From: Idiomarina sp.
GTDB lineage: Bacteria; Pseudomonadota; Gammaproteobacteria; Enterobacterales; Alteromonadaceae
Assembly (NCBI GenBank): GCA_022565355.1
Contig: JAIUMU010000002.1
Span: forward strand, 310,001-374,000
Reading direction: 5' to 3'
Length of the DNA stretch: 64,000 bases
The notes beneath the pieces are model-generated. The model ran no database searches. It was not told where the DNA came from and saw only the letters and a list, made by a program, of their open reading frames with translations. Positions 7,518 to 16,105 of the stretch are shown in pieces. Each line of letters begins with the position of its first letter. Within the stretch, counting starts at the first letter, position 1. Position numbers and translations under genes: made by a program.

Positions 7518-10500
7518 CTATCCGTTTAATGCTTCGTTTAGTGTTGTCACCACATCGAAATTCACACCAATAGCGGCGAAGTGCTTCTCGCCACAAGCGA
7601 TTTTATCTTGCTCCGATTCGCGTAATTCTTTTCGATTACGTGTGCTTTTAGTTTCACGAACTAGATACAGCTTTTCCTCACCCTCAGTGACTAATGCCCA
7701 GTCTGGGTTGTATGGCCCGACAGGTGTATCAATTTTGAAGCTGGCCGGAAGTTTGCAGTAAAATTTAATACGCTCATCACTATCACAAGCCTTTGCAAAG
7801 GCTCGCTCTACTTCGGAGTCATACTCGACAAAATCAAACAACGTCTTGTCTTGGTTTTGCACTTCATACAAATTGTTTAAGTACCGAGTAATACCTCGTT
7901 CTGCCTCTTCTTCAATCTTATGCATTTCATAGCTACATCCACCAACCTTTTCGTACTCAATGCCCTTCACTGTAACGTGGTGCAAAACATCCTGAATACA
8001 CTGGGTAACTTGGTTGATGAACACTTGCGGGTTTTCAAGAAAATCTTTCAATCTGCCGCTGCGCTTGAGAATATTCACTAGGGTGTGACGGGTTAGCTCG
8101 GTGCTATTTTGCAAATAAGCCAATAGATCCGGTAACTCTGGTGATTGGCTTATCTCACGGACGCCGCCAGAAATTTGCTCACCTTCAATTCCTGCCTTGT
8201 TCGTATCTAACCGATAAACTTCGGTTGTGATTCGAGAGCGGTGAATTGGGGGCATGTCAGCAATACTTTTCGCAGCGTCTTTGACCAGCTCTTCAGTATC
8301 GAACACAACTCGGAATTTTGTACGTTGGGTGATTCGTTTCCAAAGCTCTACGAAGTCAGGATCAAGAGTGACATTCTTTCTCAAGGTCAAGGTGCGCTTG
8401 TCCCGAGCATCGGCTATGCGATTCTTGAAAACATACTTATTTATCTCATCCGCAATCTGAGGGCGCATGTGCGCCCATTCAGGGGGGAGGTCTAGAGTAA
8501 AGTGAGGGTTCTTAGGGTCGAATTTATCCGTCACCTTTCCTTCAGCATCTAGATAGCCACTTTCGTGCAATGATTTAAAAATAGCTTCTGAGGCCTCTTG
8601 TCCAATATTCACATATTGTTGCGCTTGAGGGTTGGCAAGTTTCGCAAACGCATTGATATCTAGCTTGCCGAAACCGATTCCATAATCCTCTTCGTATTCC
8701 GTCTGCAACTGATTAGCGAAGTCGTCGTATGATTCATTTGCAATAACAGTCAAACGATTTATCGACGGATCGTGCACACGTTCACCATGTTGATTGACTG
8801 GTAAGCGCAAGCCCCTCCCAATTTCTTGACGTTTTCTATCTGCACTCTTAGTCTCATTTAAGGTACAGATTTGAAACACATTCGGGTTGTCCCAACCTTC
8901 GCGTAATGCAGTATGCGAAAAGATGAAGCGTAATGGCTCATCTAAAGACAACAACTGCTCTTTATCTCGCATGATAAGTGAATAGGTATCTTCATCAGCT
9001 TTAGTGGTGCCTGATGTATCTTTGTAACCTTTTTTATCTTGGGAAAAATAACCGTTATGCACGTCTACCACAGGATAATTCAGCAACCCTTGATATAGGG
9101 GCTTTTGAGTCAGTTCGTTATACGCCTCTTCGAACCACTTACCCAACTTCCCCAAGTTGCTCGTGCCATCGTCCTTATATTCACGGTAGTTCGAAACTTT
9201 ATCGATAAAGAACAGTGAGAGGACTTTAATGCCTTTGCCTTTGACGGCCAACTCTTTCTTGAGATGCTGTTCAACCGTTTCATATATCTGCGCACGCATC
9301 AACTCACCATCTAAGCCTCCCAATTGCTCTCCTAGCCGCAATATCTGACCGTTGGCAAATTCAATGTGTTCAAGACCCGGTTCACAACTTATATTTGCGA
9401 CTATCCAGCCGTGTTGGTATTCCTGTCGCTCTTTTGAAGCAGTGTACAGATCTACTCCCTGCCTCACTGTGACAAGCTTTTTCTTCGGCCCTGCTTTATC
9501 CTGCACGTTAATTTGCAGTTTCGCTTTAATGCCTTTCTTATTGTCTAGGTCTTTTAGAGCAACAAACGTGTTATTAAAGCTTTGCTCCTCAATCATACTA
9601 GCGACTTCGATCCGCTTGACTAATTTAAGGTCATAAGCTTCGATCGGCCCCAAGCTATACAGTAGGTTATAAGGATTTTTGTGCGTAGCTGAATAGCGAA
9701 GCGTACAAAGTGGATTGAGGCTGTGCAACGCTTCAGAACGTTTAGTTCTATCTTTACTGGTATCGCCTTCTACCGACTGTGGCTCATCAATAATTACGAT
9801 AGGGTTCGTCGCACGAATAAAGTCGATCGGTTTGTTGCCACTTAATTTATCCTGCTCTCGGTTGATAATATTCTGTTCTTTCTCAAAGGCCTGAATATTT
9901 ATCACCATGATCTGGATTTTGTTACTCGAACCAAACTGGCGCACTTGACCTAACTTGGATGGCGTATACACGAAATGATCGAACGGCACATGCTCATATA
10001 GCTCGTGAAAATGCGAGCGCATGATTTCTAAGCTTTTCAAAACCCCTTCACGGATTGGAACACTCGGGACTACGATTATAAACTTAGTAAACCCATAGGT
10101 TTTATTCAGTTCAAAAAGGGTGCGAAGATAGACGTAAGTCTTGCCCGTTCCTGTTTCCATCTCTACCGAAAAGTGCGGCACATATTTTTCAATCTTGTAA
10201 GTGCCTTCTTCATCTTCTTGCTCTAGGTCAAAAGTGGTGTTCCGTAGCTCATCGGCAAGTAAGATGTTATTTGCCTCCTGCACATTACGTAGGTTTTTCA
10301 ATAGTTGGTCGTGAGACAGCAATAGCTGATTGGAAACCGCAGCAATACCATCAAAACCACCGCCGTCCAACGAAAGCTGGCTACCACCAGAATGTTGTCC
10401 AACGGATACTGTGAACGCATCTTGTGCCAGTGGTTGCTCCTCGAACAAATCAACTACTGACTGAACTGCTTGTTTTTGATAGCTAAGCGTGGCGTTAAAT

Positions 10501-10520
10501 TTGAGCTTCAATAAAGACAT
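7518..10520 (-). CDS. Type III restriction enzyme, Res subunit
   Basis: Res is the ATP-dependent translocase and nuclease of type III R-M; it cuts only in complex with Mod. The 1000-aa protein has a superfamily 2 helicase core: Walker A METGTGKT (about residue 120), motif II IIDEPQ (about 243), motif III SATH, and motif VI EIGRGLRLP (about 566). The C-terminal nuclease is visible as NPDWALV (about 936) followed by YLVRETK (about 953), a PD-(D/E)xK arrangement. It starts 9 bp after mod and is surely co-transcribed with it. No frameshift or missing motif was seen, so the system appears intact. Confidence 0.93.
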   Translation of the reverse strand: MSLLKLKFNATLSYQKQAVQSVVDLFEEQPLAQDAFTVSVGQHSGGSQLSLDGGGFDGIAAVSNQLLLSHDQLLKNLRNVQEANNILLADELRNTTFDLEQEDEEGTYKIEKYVPHFSVEMETGTGKTYVYLRTLFELNKTYGFTKFIIVVPSVPIREGVLKSLEIMRSHFHELYEHVPFDHFVYTPSKLGQVRQFGSSNKIQIMVINIQAFEKEQNIINREQDKLSGNKPIDFIRATNPIVIIDEPQSVEGDTSKDRTKRSEALHSLNPLCTLRYSATHKNPYNLLYSLGPIEAYDLKLVKRIEVASMIEEQSFNNTFVALKDLDNKKGIKAKLQINVQDKAGPKKKLVTVRQGVDLYTASKERQEYQHGWIVANISCEPGLEHIEFANGQILRLGEQLGGLDGELMRAQIYETVEQHLKKELAVKGKGIKVLSLFFIDKVSNYREYKDDGTSNLGKLGKWFEEAYNELTQKPLYQGLLNYPVVDVHNGYFSQDKKGYKDTSGTTKADEDTYSLIMRDKEQLLSLDEPLRFIFSHTALREGWDNPNVFQICTLNETKSADRKRQEIGRGLRLPVNQHGERVHDPSINRLTVIANESYDDFANQLQTEYEEDYGIGFGKLDINAFAKLANPQAQQYVNIGQEASEAIFKSLHESGYLDAEGKVTDKFDPKNPHFTLDLPPEWAHMRPQIADEINKYVFKNRIADARDKRTLTLRKNVTLDPDFVELWKRITQRTKFRVVFDTEELVKDAAKSIADMPPIHRSRITTEVYRLDTNKAGIEGEQISGGVREISQSPELPDLLAYLQNSTELTRHTLVNILKRSGRLKDFLENPQVFINQVTQCIQDVLHHVTVKGIEYEKVGGCSYEMHKIEEEAERGITRYLNNLYEVQNQDKTLFDFVEYDSEVERAFAKACDSDERIKFYCKLPASFKIDTPVGPYNPDWALVTEGEEKLYLVRETKSTRNRKELRESEQDKIACGEKHFAAIGVNFDVVTTLNEALNG

Positions 10521-10529
10521 GTTACTTCC

Positions 10530-12569
10530 TTACACGACTTTGAAGACCATTTCGGCCTCGCTGTCTTGAGAGCGAGCTTTAAATGCCTGTGCAGAATTGG
10601 CCTTAAGCTGATCGTTACCTTGGAAGCCTTTATCCAAGCAAACAAATTGCATTGGCTCTAATGCGATCACTGCGTCTATCAGTTCCCTAGTCAGTTGGTC
10701 TTCTAGACAGATAAGCAGTGCGTGGTTCTCGATCGAGTAGACAATCTTTCCAATAATTTCTAGTCTTTCAATACTTGTAGTAAGTTCAAAACCAGCTTTC
10801 AATAACAACTCAAATAACTTATCTTCACTGCTGCAATCGTGCGAATTATCAACATATAGCTCAAGAGCATTCTGCAAATCTGATTCACTTGAAACGTTAC
10901 TCGGATTCCACTGCATAAACGTCGAGGGAGTCAATTTAAACACTTTAAATCCTAAGTCGATAGCACTACGTTGAGTCGTTGAATTACGCATTCTATCTGA
11001 CGCTTTTCGTATTCTGGCTTTTGATAAATCCGCTATTGTTAACATTCCTTGAGAACGAGCTAGCGATTCTTCTGGAGTAGGTTCAGGCAGTTGGACGAGA
11101 ATAAACTTTCGATTTGATGAGTTCTTTTTATTAAGGTCAAGTACGGCATGAGCGGTAGACCCAGATCCAGCAAAGAAATCTAATATAATATCGTCATCTG
11201 TTGTGCAGTAATCAATCAGCCGCGCAAGAATTTCGTGATCTTTAGGATTTTCGAATACTTTCTCTCCGAAAAGTTCTTTAATTACATCATTAGATGGCTG
11301 AGAATGCCTATAAAACACACTTCCCATTACCTGTCTCTTACCGCCAACATCCTGATCCTTACCCGAAAATTCAGGATCTATATATAAATACGATTTCAAA
11401 ATTGGCGGTTGTGTGTGGTCTTCTCTGAAGTGAATATACCCTTCTTGGATCTTCTGCTTCATTGTAGTTTCAACGAATCTCCATCCATCATCAGGTACTT
11501 TACATGGTTTACCTGTAATTGGGTGGACTAAATCATACTTAGGTCCACCCCCTCCCGGCCATGAGATATTGTTATCACGCCAAATTCCGCGCTGGTCAAC
11601 AAACCGACTGCGAGCATATTTTTTTGACGGATGATCTGCTTCTAAAGACTTGTAAAACGTAATCAACTCTTCACTTATCTTGTCGTAGTCCTTAAGATGT
11701 TCTTTCTTTGCCTTGTTGTATATGTCTATTATTTCCTGAATACCTTCCTTAGGTTCACGCCAAGGCTGGCTTATCTCCTCAATAAATGCTAAGTCCTTAG
11801 CATAAAGAACCATGTATTCGTGTCCAACTGATACTCGTTTGGCGTCGTTCTTTCTTCCTTTCTCCCACACCAACGTAGCTATGAAATTTTCTTCACCGAA
11901 AATTTGATCAGCGATTTGTTTTAAATTGTATAACTCTTTATCATTAATGGAGATGCATATTACGCCGTCGTCTTGCAACAAATTCTTCGCTAAAAACAAT
12001 CGCGGGTAGATCATATTCATCCACTTTGAATGAAATCTTCCTTCAGAGGCCGTATTAGTCGCAAATTTCTTACCTTGATCGTCCACCAAACCAGCATAGG
12101 CAAGGTAAGTATCTAAAGTCTCCTGATAATTATCAGGATATATAAACTCATTGCCAGTATTGTAAGGCGGATCGACGTAGATCATTTTCACCTTTCCGTA
12201 ATAACTCTTCTGCAAGAGCTTTAGCACTTCAAGGTTATCGCCTTCGATAAACAAATTCTTAGTGCTATCCCAATCAACCGAATCTTCCGGGCAAGGCTTC
12301 AAAGTCGCACGGCTAGGCTCTTGAATGATCTTCATACAATCGCGCTTCCCCGGCCACTCCATGCCATAACGCTCACGGCGTCCCTCATAGATATCAGAAA
12401 ATGTACCGAGTTCAGCTTTTAGCCGCTCAAAGTCAACGGAAGAAACAATGTTACCTTCCTTGTCCTTAACTTCTGTGAATACACCGGGGAATAGCTGTTT
12501 CAATTCATCTCTACGTTTAGCGGCAATATCTAAAGACTCACCGTCCATTTTTATTGAGTTGTTGTCCAT
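10530..12569 (-). CDS. Type III DNA adenine methyltransferase, Mod subunit
   Basis: Mod recognises the target site and methylates adenine at N6 on one strand, and also specifies the site for Res. The order DPPY (residues 133-136) before DFFAGSGST (about 463) marks a beta-class N6-adenine methyltransferase. The region between them is the likely target recognition domain (about 200-400). The 679-aa length is typical of Mod. No simple-sequence repeat of the kind that makes some mod genes phase-variable was seen. The ATG at 12569 has a poor ribosome binding site; ATG at residue 8 is an alternative. It heads the mod-res operon, 154 bp downstream of the element thyA. Confidence 0.93.
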   Translation of the reverse strand: MDNNSIKMDGESLDIAAKRRDELKQLFPGVFTEVKDKEGNIVSSVDFERLKAELGTFSDIYEGRRERYGMEWPGKRDCMKIIQEPSRATLKPCPEDSVDWDSTKNLFIEGDNLEVLKLLQKSYYGKVKMIYVDPPYNTGNEFIYPDNYQETLDTYLAYAGLVDDQGKKFATNTASEGRFHSKWMNMIYPRLFLAKNLLQDDGVICISINDKELYNLKQIADQIFGEENFIATLVWEKGRKNDAKRVSVGHEYMVLYAKDLAFIEEISQPWREPKEGIQEIIDIYNKAKKEHLKDYDKISEELITFYKSLEADHPSKKYARSRFVDQRGIWRDNNISWPGGGGPKYDLVHPITGKPCKVPDDGWRFVETTMKQKIQEGYIHFREDHTQPPILKSYLYIDPEFSGKDQDVGGKRQVMGSVFYRHSQPSNDVIKELFGEKVFENPKDHEILARLIDYCTTDDDIILDFFAGSGSTAHAVLDLNKKNSSNRKFILVQLPEPTPEESLARSQGMLTIADLSKARIRKASDRMRNSTTQRSAIDLGFKVFKLTPSTFMQWNPSNVSSESDLQNALELYVDNSHDCSSEDKLFELLLKAGFELTTSIERLEIIGKIVYSIENHALLICLEDQLTRELIDAVIALEPMQFVCLDKGFQGNDQLKANSAQAFKARSQDSEAEMVFKVV

Positions 12570-12723
12570 TTGATTGTCTTATTTCTGATTAGTGTTAGAA
12601 GATAAGCGATAATATTCAAAGTAACGGATTCACTAAAAGTCCATTTAAAATTACACAATTCGCAAATAAATTTTCTTATACCGTTAAAAAAGCATGCCTT
12701 TGTTAAATTTAAACACTCGCACT

Positions 12724-13557
12724 TCAGATAGCCACTGGAGCTTTTATATTTGGGTATGCGTCATAATTGTGGATCACAAAATCCTCAAATTTGTAACCAT
12801 AAATGCTATCTGGTTTTCTAGCAATCTCTAACGTGGGCAACCCATGAGGTTCACGCGAAAGTTGCTCTTGAATTTGTTCCATGTGATTTGAGTAAGCGTG
12901 TAAGTCACCAAAACTGACGATCACCTCTCCCGGCTCTAAATCACATTGCTGGCACAGCATATGAACCAACAAGGATAGGCTAGCGATGTTATATGGTAAT
13001 CCCAAGAAAATATCTGAGCTTCTGATATACAGTTGTCCTGAGAGCTTTCCATTTGCTACGTAGAACTGATAAAGCAGGTGGCATGGAGGAAGTGCCATTC
13101 GACCATTTCGGGCGTTCTCTTGCGGACTCACAGTCTCGTCAGGTAGGTATTCAACATTCCATCCATGAAACAAAATTCTTCTGCTGTTTGGATTGGTTTT
13201 CAAAGTGTTCACAACGTAGTCGATCTGGTTAATCTTACCGCCGTCTTTCGTCGGCCATGCAGTCCACTGCTCACCATAGATAGGCCCCAAAGAGCCATCT
13301 TCAAGTGCCCATTCATCCCAAATTTTCACACCGTTTTCATTGAGCCAATGATTATTGGTATTTCCATTCAAGAACCAGATCAGCTCGTTAGCTATGCTCT
13401 TAAAGTGAAGCTTCTTGGTAGTGAGTAAAGGAAAGCCATCTTTCAAATCATGTCTAATTTGGCGACCAAACACGGACTTTGTACCTGTACCAGTACGATC
13501 TCCTTTTTCTACGCCGTTCTCTAAGACATCTTTTAATAATTCTAAGTAAAGTTTCAT
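12724..13557 (-). CDS. thyA: Intact thymidylate synthase carried by the element
   Basis: ThyA converts dUMP to dTMP with methylene-tetrahydrofolate. This 277-aa copy has [12 protein letters not shown], the catalytic cysteine in LPPCH (C159), the dUMP-binding [12 protein letters not shown] and HAYSNHMEQ, and the conserved ending IKAPVAI. It is clearly diverged from the interrupted host copy (for example [12 protein letters not shown] against [12 protein letters not shown]), so it was not made by local duplication. Its ATG overlaps the stop of the preceding 158-aa recombination gene (ATGA), with GAGAG upstream. It therefore sits as the last gene of the recombinase operon and presumably restores the thymidylate supply that the insertion destroys. 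Confidence 0.97.
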   Translation of the reverse strand: MKLYLELLKDVLENGVEKGDRTGTGTKSVFGRQIRHDLKDGFPLLTTKKLHFKSIANELIWFLNGNTNNHWLNENGVKIWDEWALEDGSLGPIYGEQWTAWPTKDGGKINQIDYVVNTLKTNPNSRRILFHGWNVEYLPDETVSPQENARNGRMALPPCHLLYQFYVANGKLSGQLYIRSSDIFLGLPYNIASLSLLVHMLCQQCDLEPGEVIVSFGDLHAYSNHMEQIQEQLSREPHGLPTLEIARKPDSIYGYKFEDFVIHNYDAYPNIKAPVAI

Positions 13558-14030
13558 TTATTCTCTCTCAATAGCTCTTTCATTAATTCGACTTGAGCTT
13601 CTAAATCGCGTACTTTGGCCTTTTCTTTTTCATATGCAGAGCGATAAAAATCTGCATTCTCTCGTGCCCTTTTCAATTGATTTTCAAAATCTCCGCGATC
13701 TCGATTAGCTTCTCGATATTGTGCAAACCAATACACAACCTCGCTCGACAGACCGTCAATTGTCTTCTGTAACTCTTTTTCCTTATCCCTTTTTTCCTTA
13801 GCTGAGGCTGCTGCTGCCTCTTTCCTTATTTTTTTTATCTCTTTCAGTCGCCGTGCAGGAAACTTCCTATTCGTTACTGTATTCCTTGAGACACCAGCCA
13901 ACAAAGCAACTTGAGCATTGGTTGCAGGTAGCTTAGAGTTCTTGGCTATCGATTCCAACGCATTAGTTAGCCGCAATGTTACGCTATCATAGTCATCAGC
14001 ATTCTTGTCATCGTAAGCTTGATTTGTCAT
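13554..14030 (-). CDS. Small HTH and coiled-coil recombination-associated protein (Srap-like)
   Basis: This 158-aa protein has a helix-turn-helix-like segment, [18 protein letters not shown] (about residues 39-56), then a long charged coiled coil (about 63-158, rich in E, K, R and A). The position, directly after three recombinase-fold genes, and the size fit the fourth conserved gene (srap) of SE elements and recall TnpC of Tn554; both comparisons are from memory. It probably helps or directs recombination by binding element ends. It overlaps intB and thyA by 4 bp each, so its translation is coupled to both. Confidence 0.65.
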   Translation of the reverse strand: MTNQAYDDKNADDYDSVTLRLTNALESIAKNSKLPATNAQVALLAGVSRNTVTNRKFPARRLKEIKKIRKEAAAASAKEKRDKEKELQKTIDGLSSEVVYWFAQYREANRDRGDFENQLKRARENADFYRSAYEKEKAKVRDLEAQVELMKELLRENK

Positions 14031-16105
14031 ATGAGAACTTCCTCGCCCAGCAATTTTAGCACGCCTTCTGCTTCCTTAATTGCTGATAAAAGCTGCTCTT
14101 GCCTATCCTCATAACCTTCTCTGCCCAAAAGTGCGCGGTTTGTTACGACTACTTCCCTCCATTTAGGAGCATTCACTTTCGTAACTACAGCATTCGAACA
14201 TCTTATGGGATTACACCTCAATGAGCCAATGCAGGGTAAAGAATCGTCAAAGTCTTCAACACCCCCAAAACAAAATCCACTACCGACATTTATGACAGCA
14301 AGGCCTTGCTTGGCCATAGCATCAAAGATTTCATCTCGCGAATAGCCTGCTGCTAGATAGCCTTGAAATACCTTTGTAATCCTATGCTTGTGCTCTCTTC
14401 CTTTTGGACCAGCGTAGTTACCCTCTGGGTCCATAACACTTTTTACTCGTTCGACCTCAGCTAAATGTCGGATCTCCCGAGTATGTGCTTTATCTTGAGT
14501 TATCCGCTCAGCGATTTCCCCGTAACCAAGAGTTGTGTCCGAAGTAGCACCAAAACTTGTGTAGCGACCAACATGGTCTACGACATGTTTTAGCTGAAAA
14601 GATATGAAGGGTAGCCCGAGTTCGGCTCTGTATAACTGGTAGGTGAGAGTATGTCGCAACATGTATGGATTGAAATTTATCTTCTTTGCGTTTTCGTCAC
14701 CATAAATACTTGCAAAGTAATTATTGAAAAAGTGAGCAATGCCGCCGGGGCCCATACTGTCTCCTTCAGCATCAGGGGCTACGGTGTCTACGTTGCTAAG
14801 CAAATAGTCATTGTTTTTAAGCACTGAAATCAATTGTGCAGCCCTCAGTGCATCCTTCATAATTGGAATTGTTACCCACTTGTCATCAAATAACTTAAGG
14901 TTATCTAAGCGACCTTTTTTGACATTTGAGCAAATCAGATCAAATCCGTTTTCGCTATTAAGGCATGAAGAAATTTTTATTTCTGCTGCTTCACTTGGTC
15001 GCATGCCAGTAAATTGGTAAATAATGTATGCGCTCGCATAATAGACCTCATTGACTTCTTTCCTAAGATCATCAAAGTGCGAGATGCCATGCCTAGCTTT
15101 TGCAATTTTTCTAACGTTTTCGCTAAACATTAACTTACCATCATCTCTCAAGTATTCTCTGGAGATATCACAGAATTTTGAGATGTACTCATCAGAATAT
15201 CCCTTAGTCAATAGCCGTATCAAAACATAATCGTTAAGAGTTTCCTTATTGAAACTGAAATGACGTTTTGCATTTTTACTTAAAAATTCGTAATGACTGA
15301 GGGCAACCTTGTCATTAACTTCCTCCTCCAATGACATAAGGAAACCAAGGACTTTTTGAGTGGAATGAGTAGTATTACGCTCGAAGATCTCATTCTCAAA
15401 CACCAAGCTTTGCTCACGCTTAGATACCTCTTGAGTAGGCCAAGGGAGAGTGGAAAAATCTACTTTTACTTGTTCTCCTAGAATTCTTATTGATAGTGGA
15501 TGAGATAGATATCTAAGAAACTGCTTAAGTTGATTATCTACTCTTAGTTGGAATGCACTTGCAGCTTGTCGGAAATCTGCATCGAATACATCAGTTATAG
15601 ACTTGTATTTATCAAGAACATATTCAACGCCCATCTCATTTAACTGACCAAATAAGAAGTCTATGTATCGAAGCCCTCCCTCAAATTGAGAAATAGCTGT
15701 ATTTGGTTTTAGGGATCCTCGCTTAGACTTACCCTTCATGCCGCTTTTTTTAAATGATTCAGGAGCTGCTAAAACATAATGCAATAAACATTTCATCTCA
15801 ACAAGGATGTACGGGGGAACGTTAGAATACTTGGAGAAGTTGATTTTTAACTTCGCTCCTCGAATCGACTTGGGAGGGTTCAGAACGTCGTCATTGTAAT
15901 CCCATATCGTATCCTCAAACCGACTCAGCTTAGTGACATTCAATTTCATTAAGTTAGCGATAAGCGCGGAAGGGTTGAATGCCTGTGTTGATGGCTCAGC
16001 TTGTTTAATATTAATCTCTGAAATAACCAGAGGGATTAAAGCATCCTTGTGCCTGCCAAGTTGATGTAATAATTTTATACTTTGTTCCTGCTTGCTAGCG
16101 ATCAT
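14027..16105 (-). CDS. Large tyrosine recombinase (IntB-like) with C-terminal cysteine cluster
   Basis: The 692-aa protein has a recombinase catalytic domain in its C-terminal half: box I arginine in FTGMRPSEAAEI, box II as PYMLRHTL (tyrosine where the first histidine of HxxR is usual), then LKHVVDHVGRYTSFG with a candidate nucleophilic tyrosine. After this comes a cysteine-rich tail, FCFGGV...LPCIGSLRCNPIRC (about residues 620-650), that could bind zinc. The N-terminal ~350 residues are not recognised. It is third in the recombinase operon, overlapping its neighbours by ATGA. It probably acts with IntA in strand exchange at the element ends. Confidence 0.82.
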   Translation of the reverse strand: MIASKQEQSIKLLHQLGRHKDALIPLVISEINIKQAEPSTQAFNPSALIANLMKLNVTKLSRFEDTIWDYNDDVLNPPKSIRGAKLKINFSKYSNVPPYILVEMKCLLHYVLAAPESFKKSGMKGKSKRGSLKPNTAISQFEGGLRYIDFLFGQLNEMGVEYVLDKYKSITDVFDADFRQAASAFQLRVDNQLKQFLRYLSHPLSIRILGEQVKVDFSTLPWPTQEVSKREQSLVFENEIFERNTTHSTQKVLGFLMSLEEEVNDKVALSHYEFLSKNAKRHFSFNKETLNDYVLIRLLTKGYSDEYISKFCDISREYLRDDGKLMFSENVRKIAKARHGISHFDDLRKEVNEVYYASAYIIYQFTGMRPSEAAEIKISSCLNSENGFDLICSNVKKGRLDNLKLFDDKWVTIPIMKDALRAAQLISVLKNNDYLLSNVDTVAPDAEGDSMGPGGIAHFFNNYFASIYGDENAKKINFNPYMLRHTLTYQLYRAELGLPFISFQLKHVVDHVGRYTSFGATSDTTLGYGEIAERITQDKAHTREIRHLAEVERVKSVMDPEGNYAGPKGREHKHRITKVFQGYLAAGYSRDEIFDAMAKQGLAVINVGSGFCFGGVEDFDDSLPCIGSLRCNPIRCSNAVVTKVNAPKWREVVVTNRALLGREGYEDRQEQLLSAIKEAEGVLKLLGEEVLI

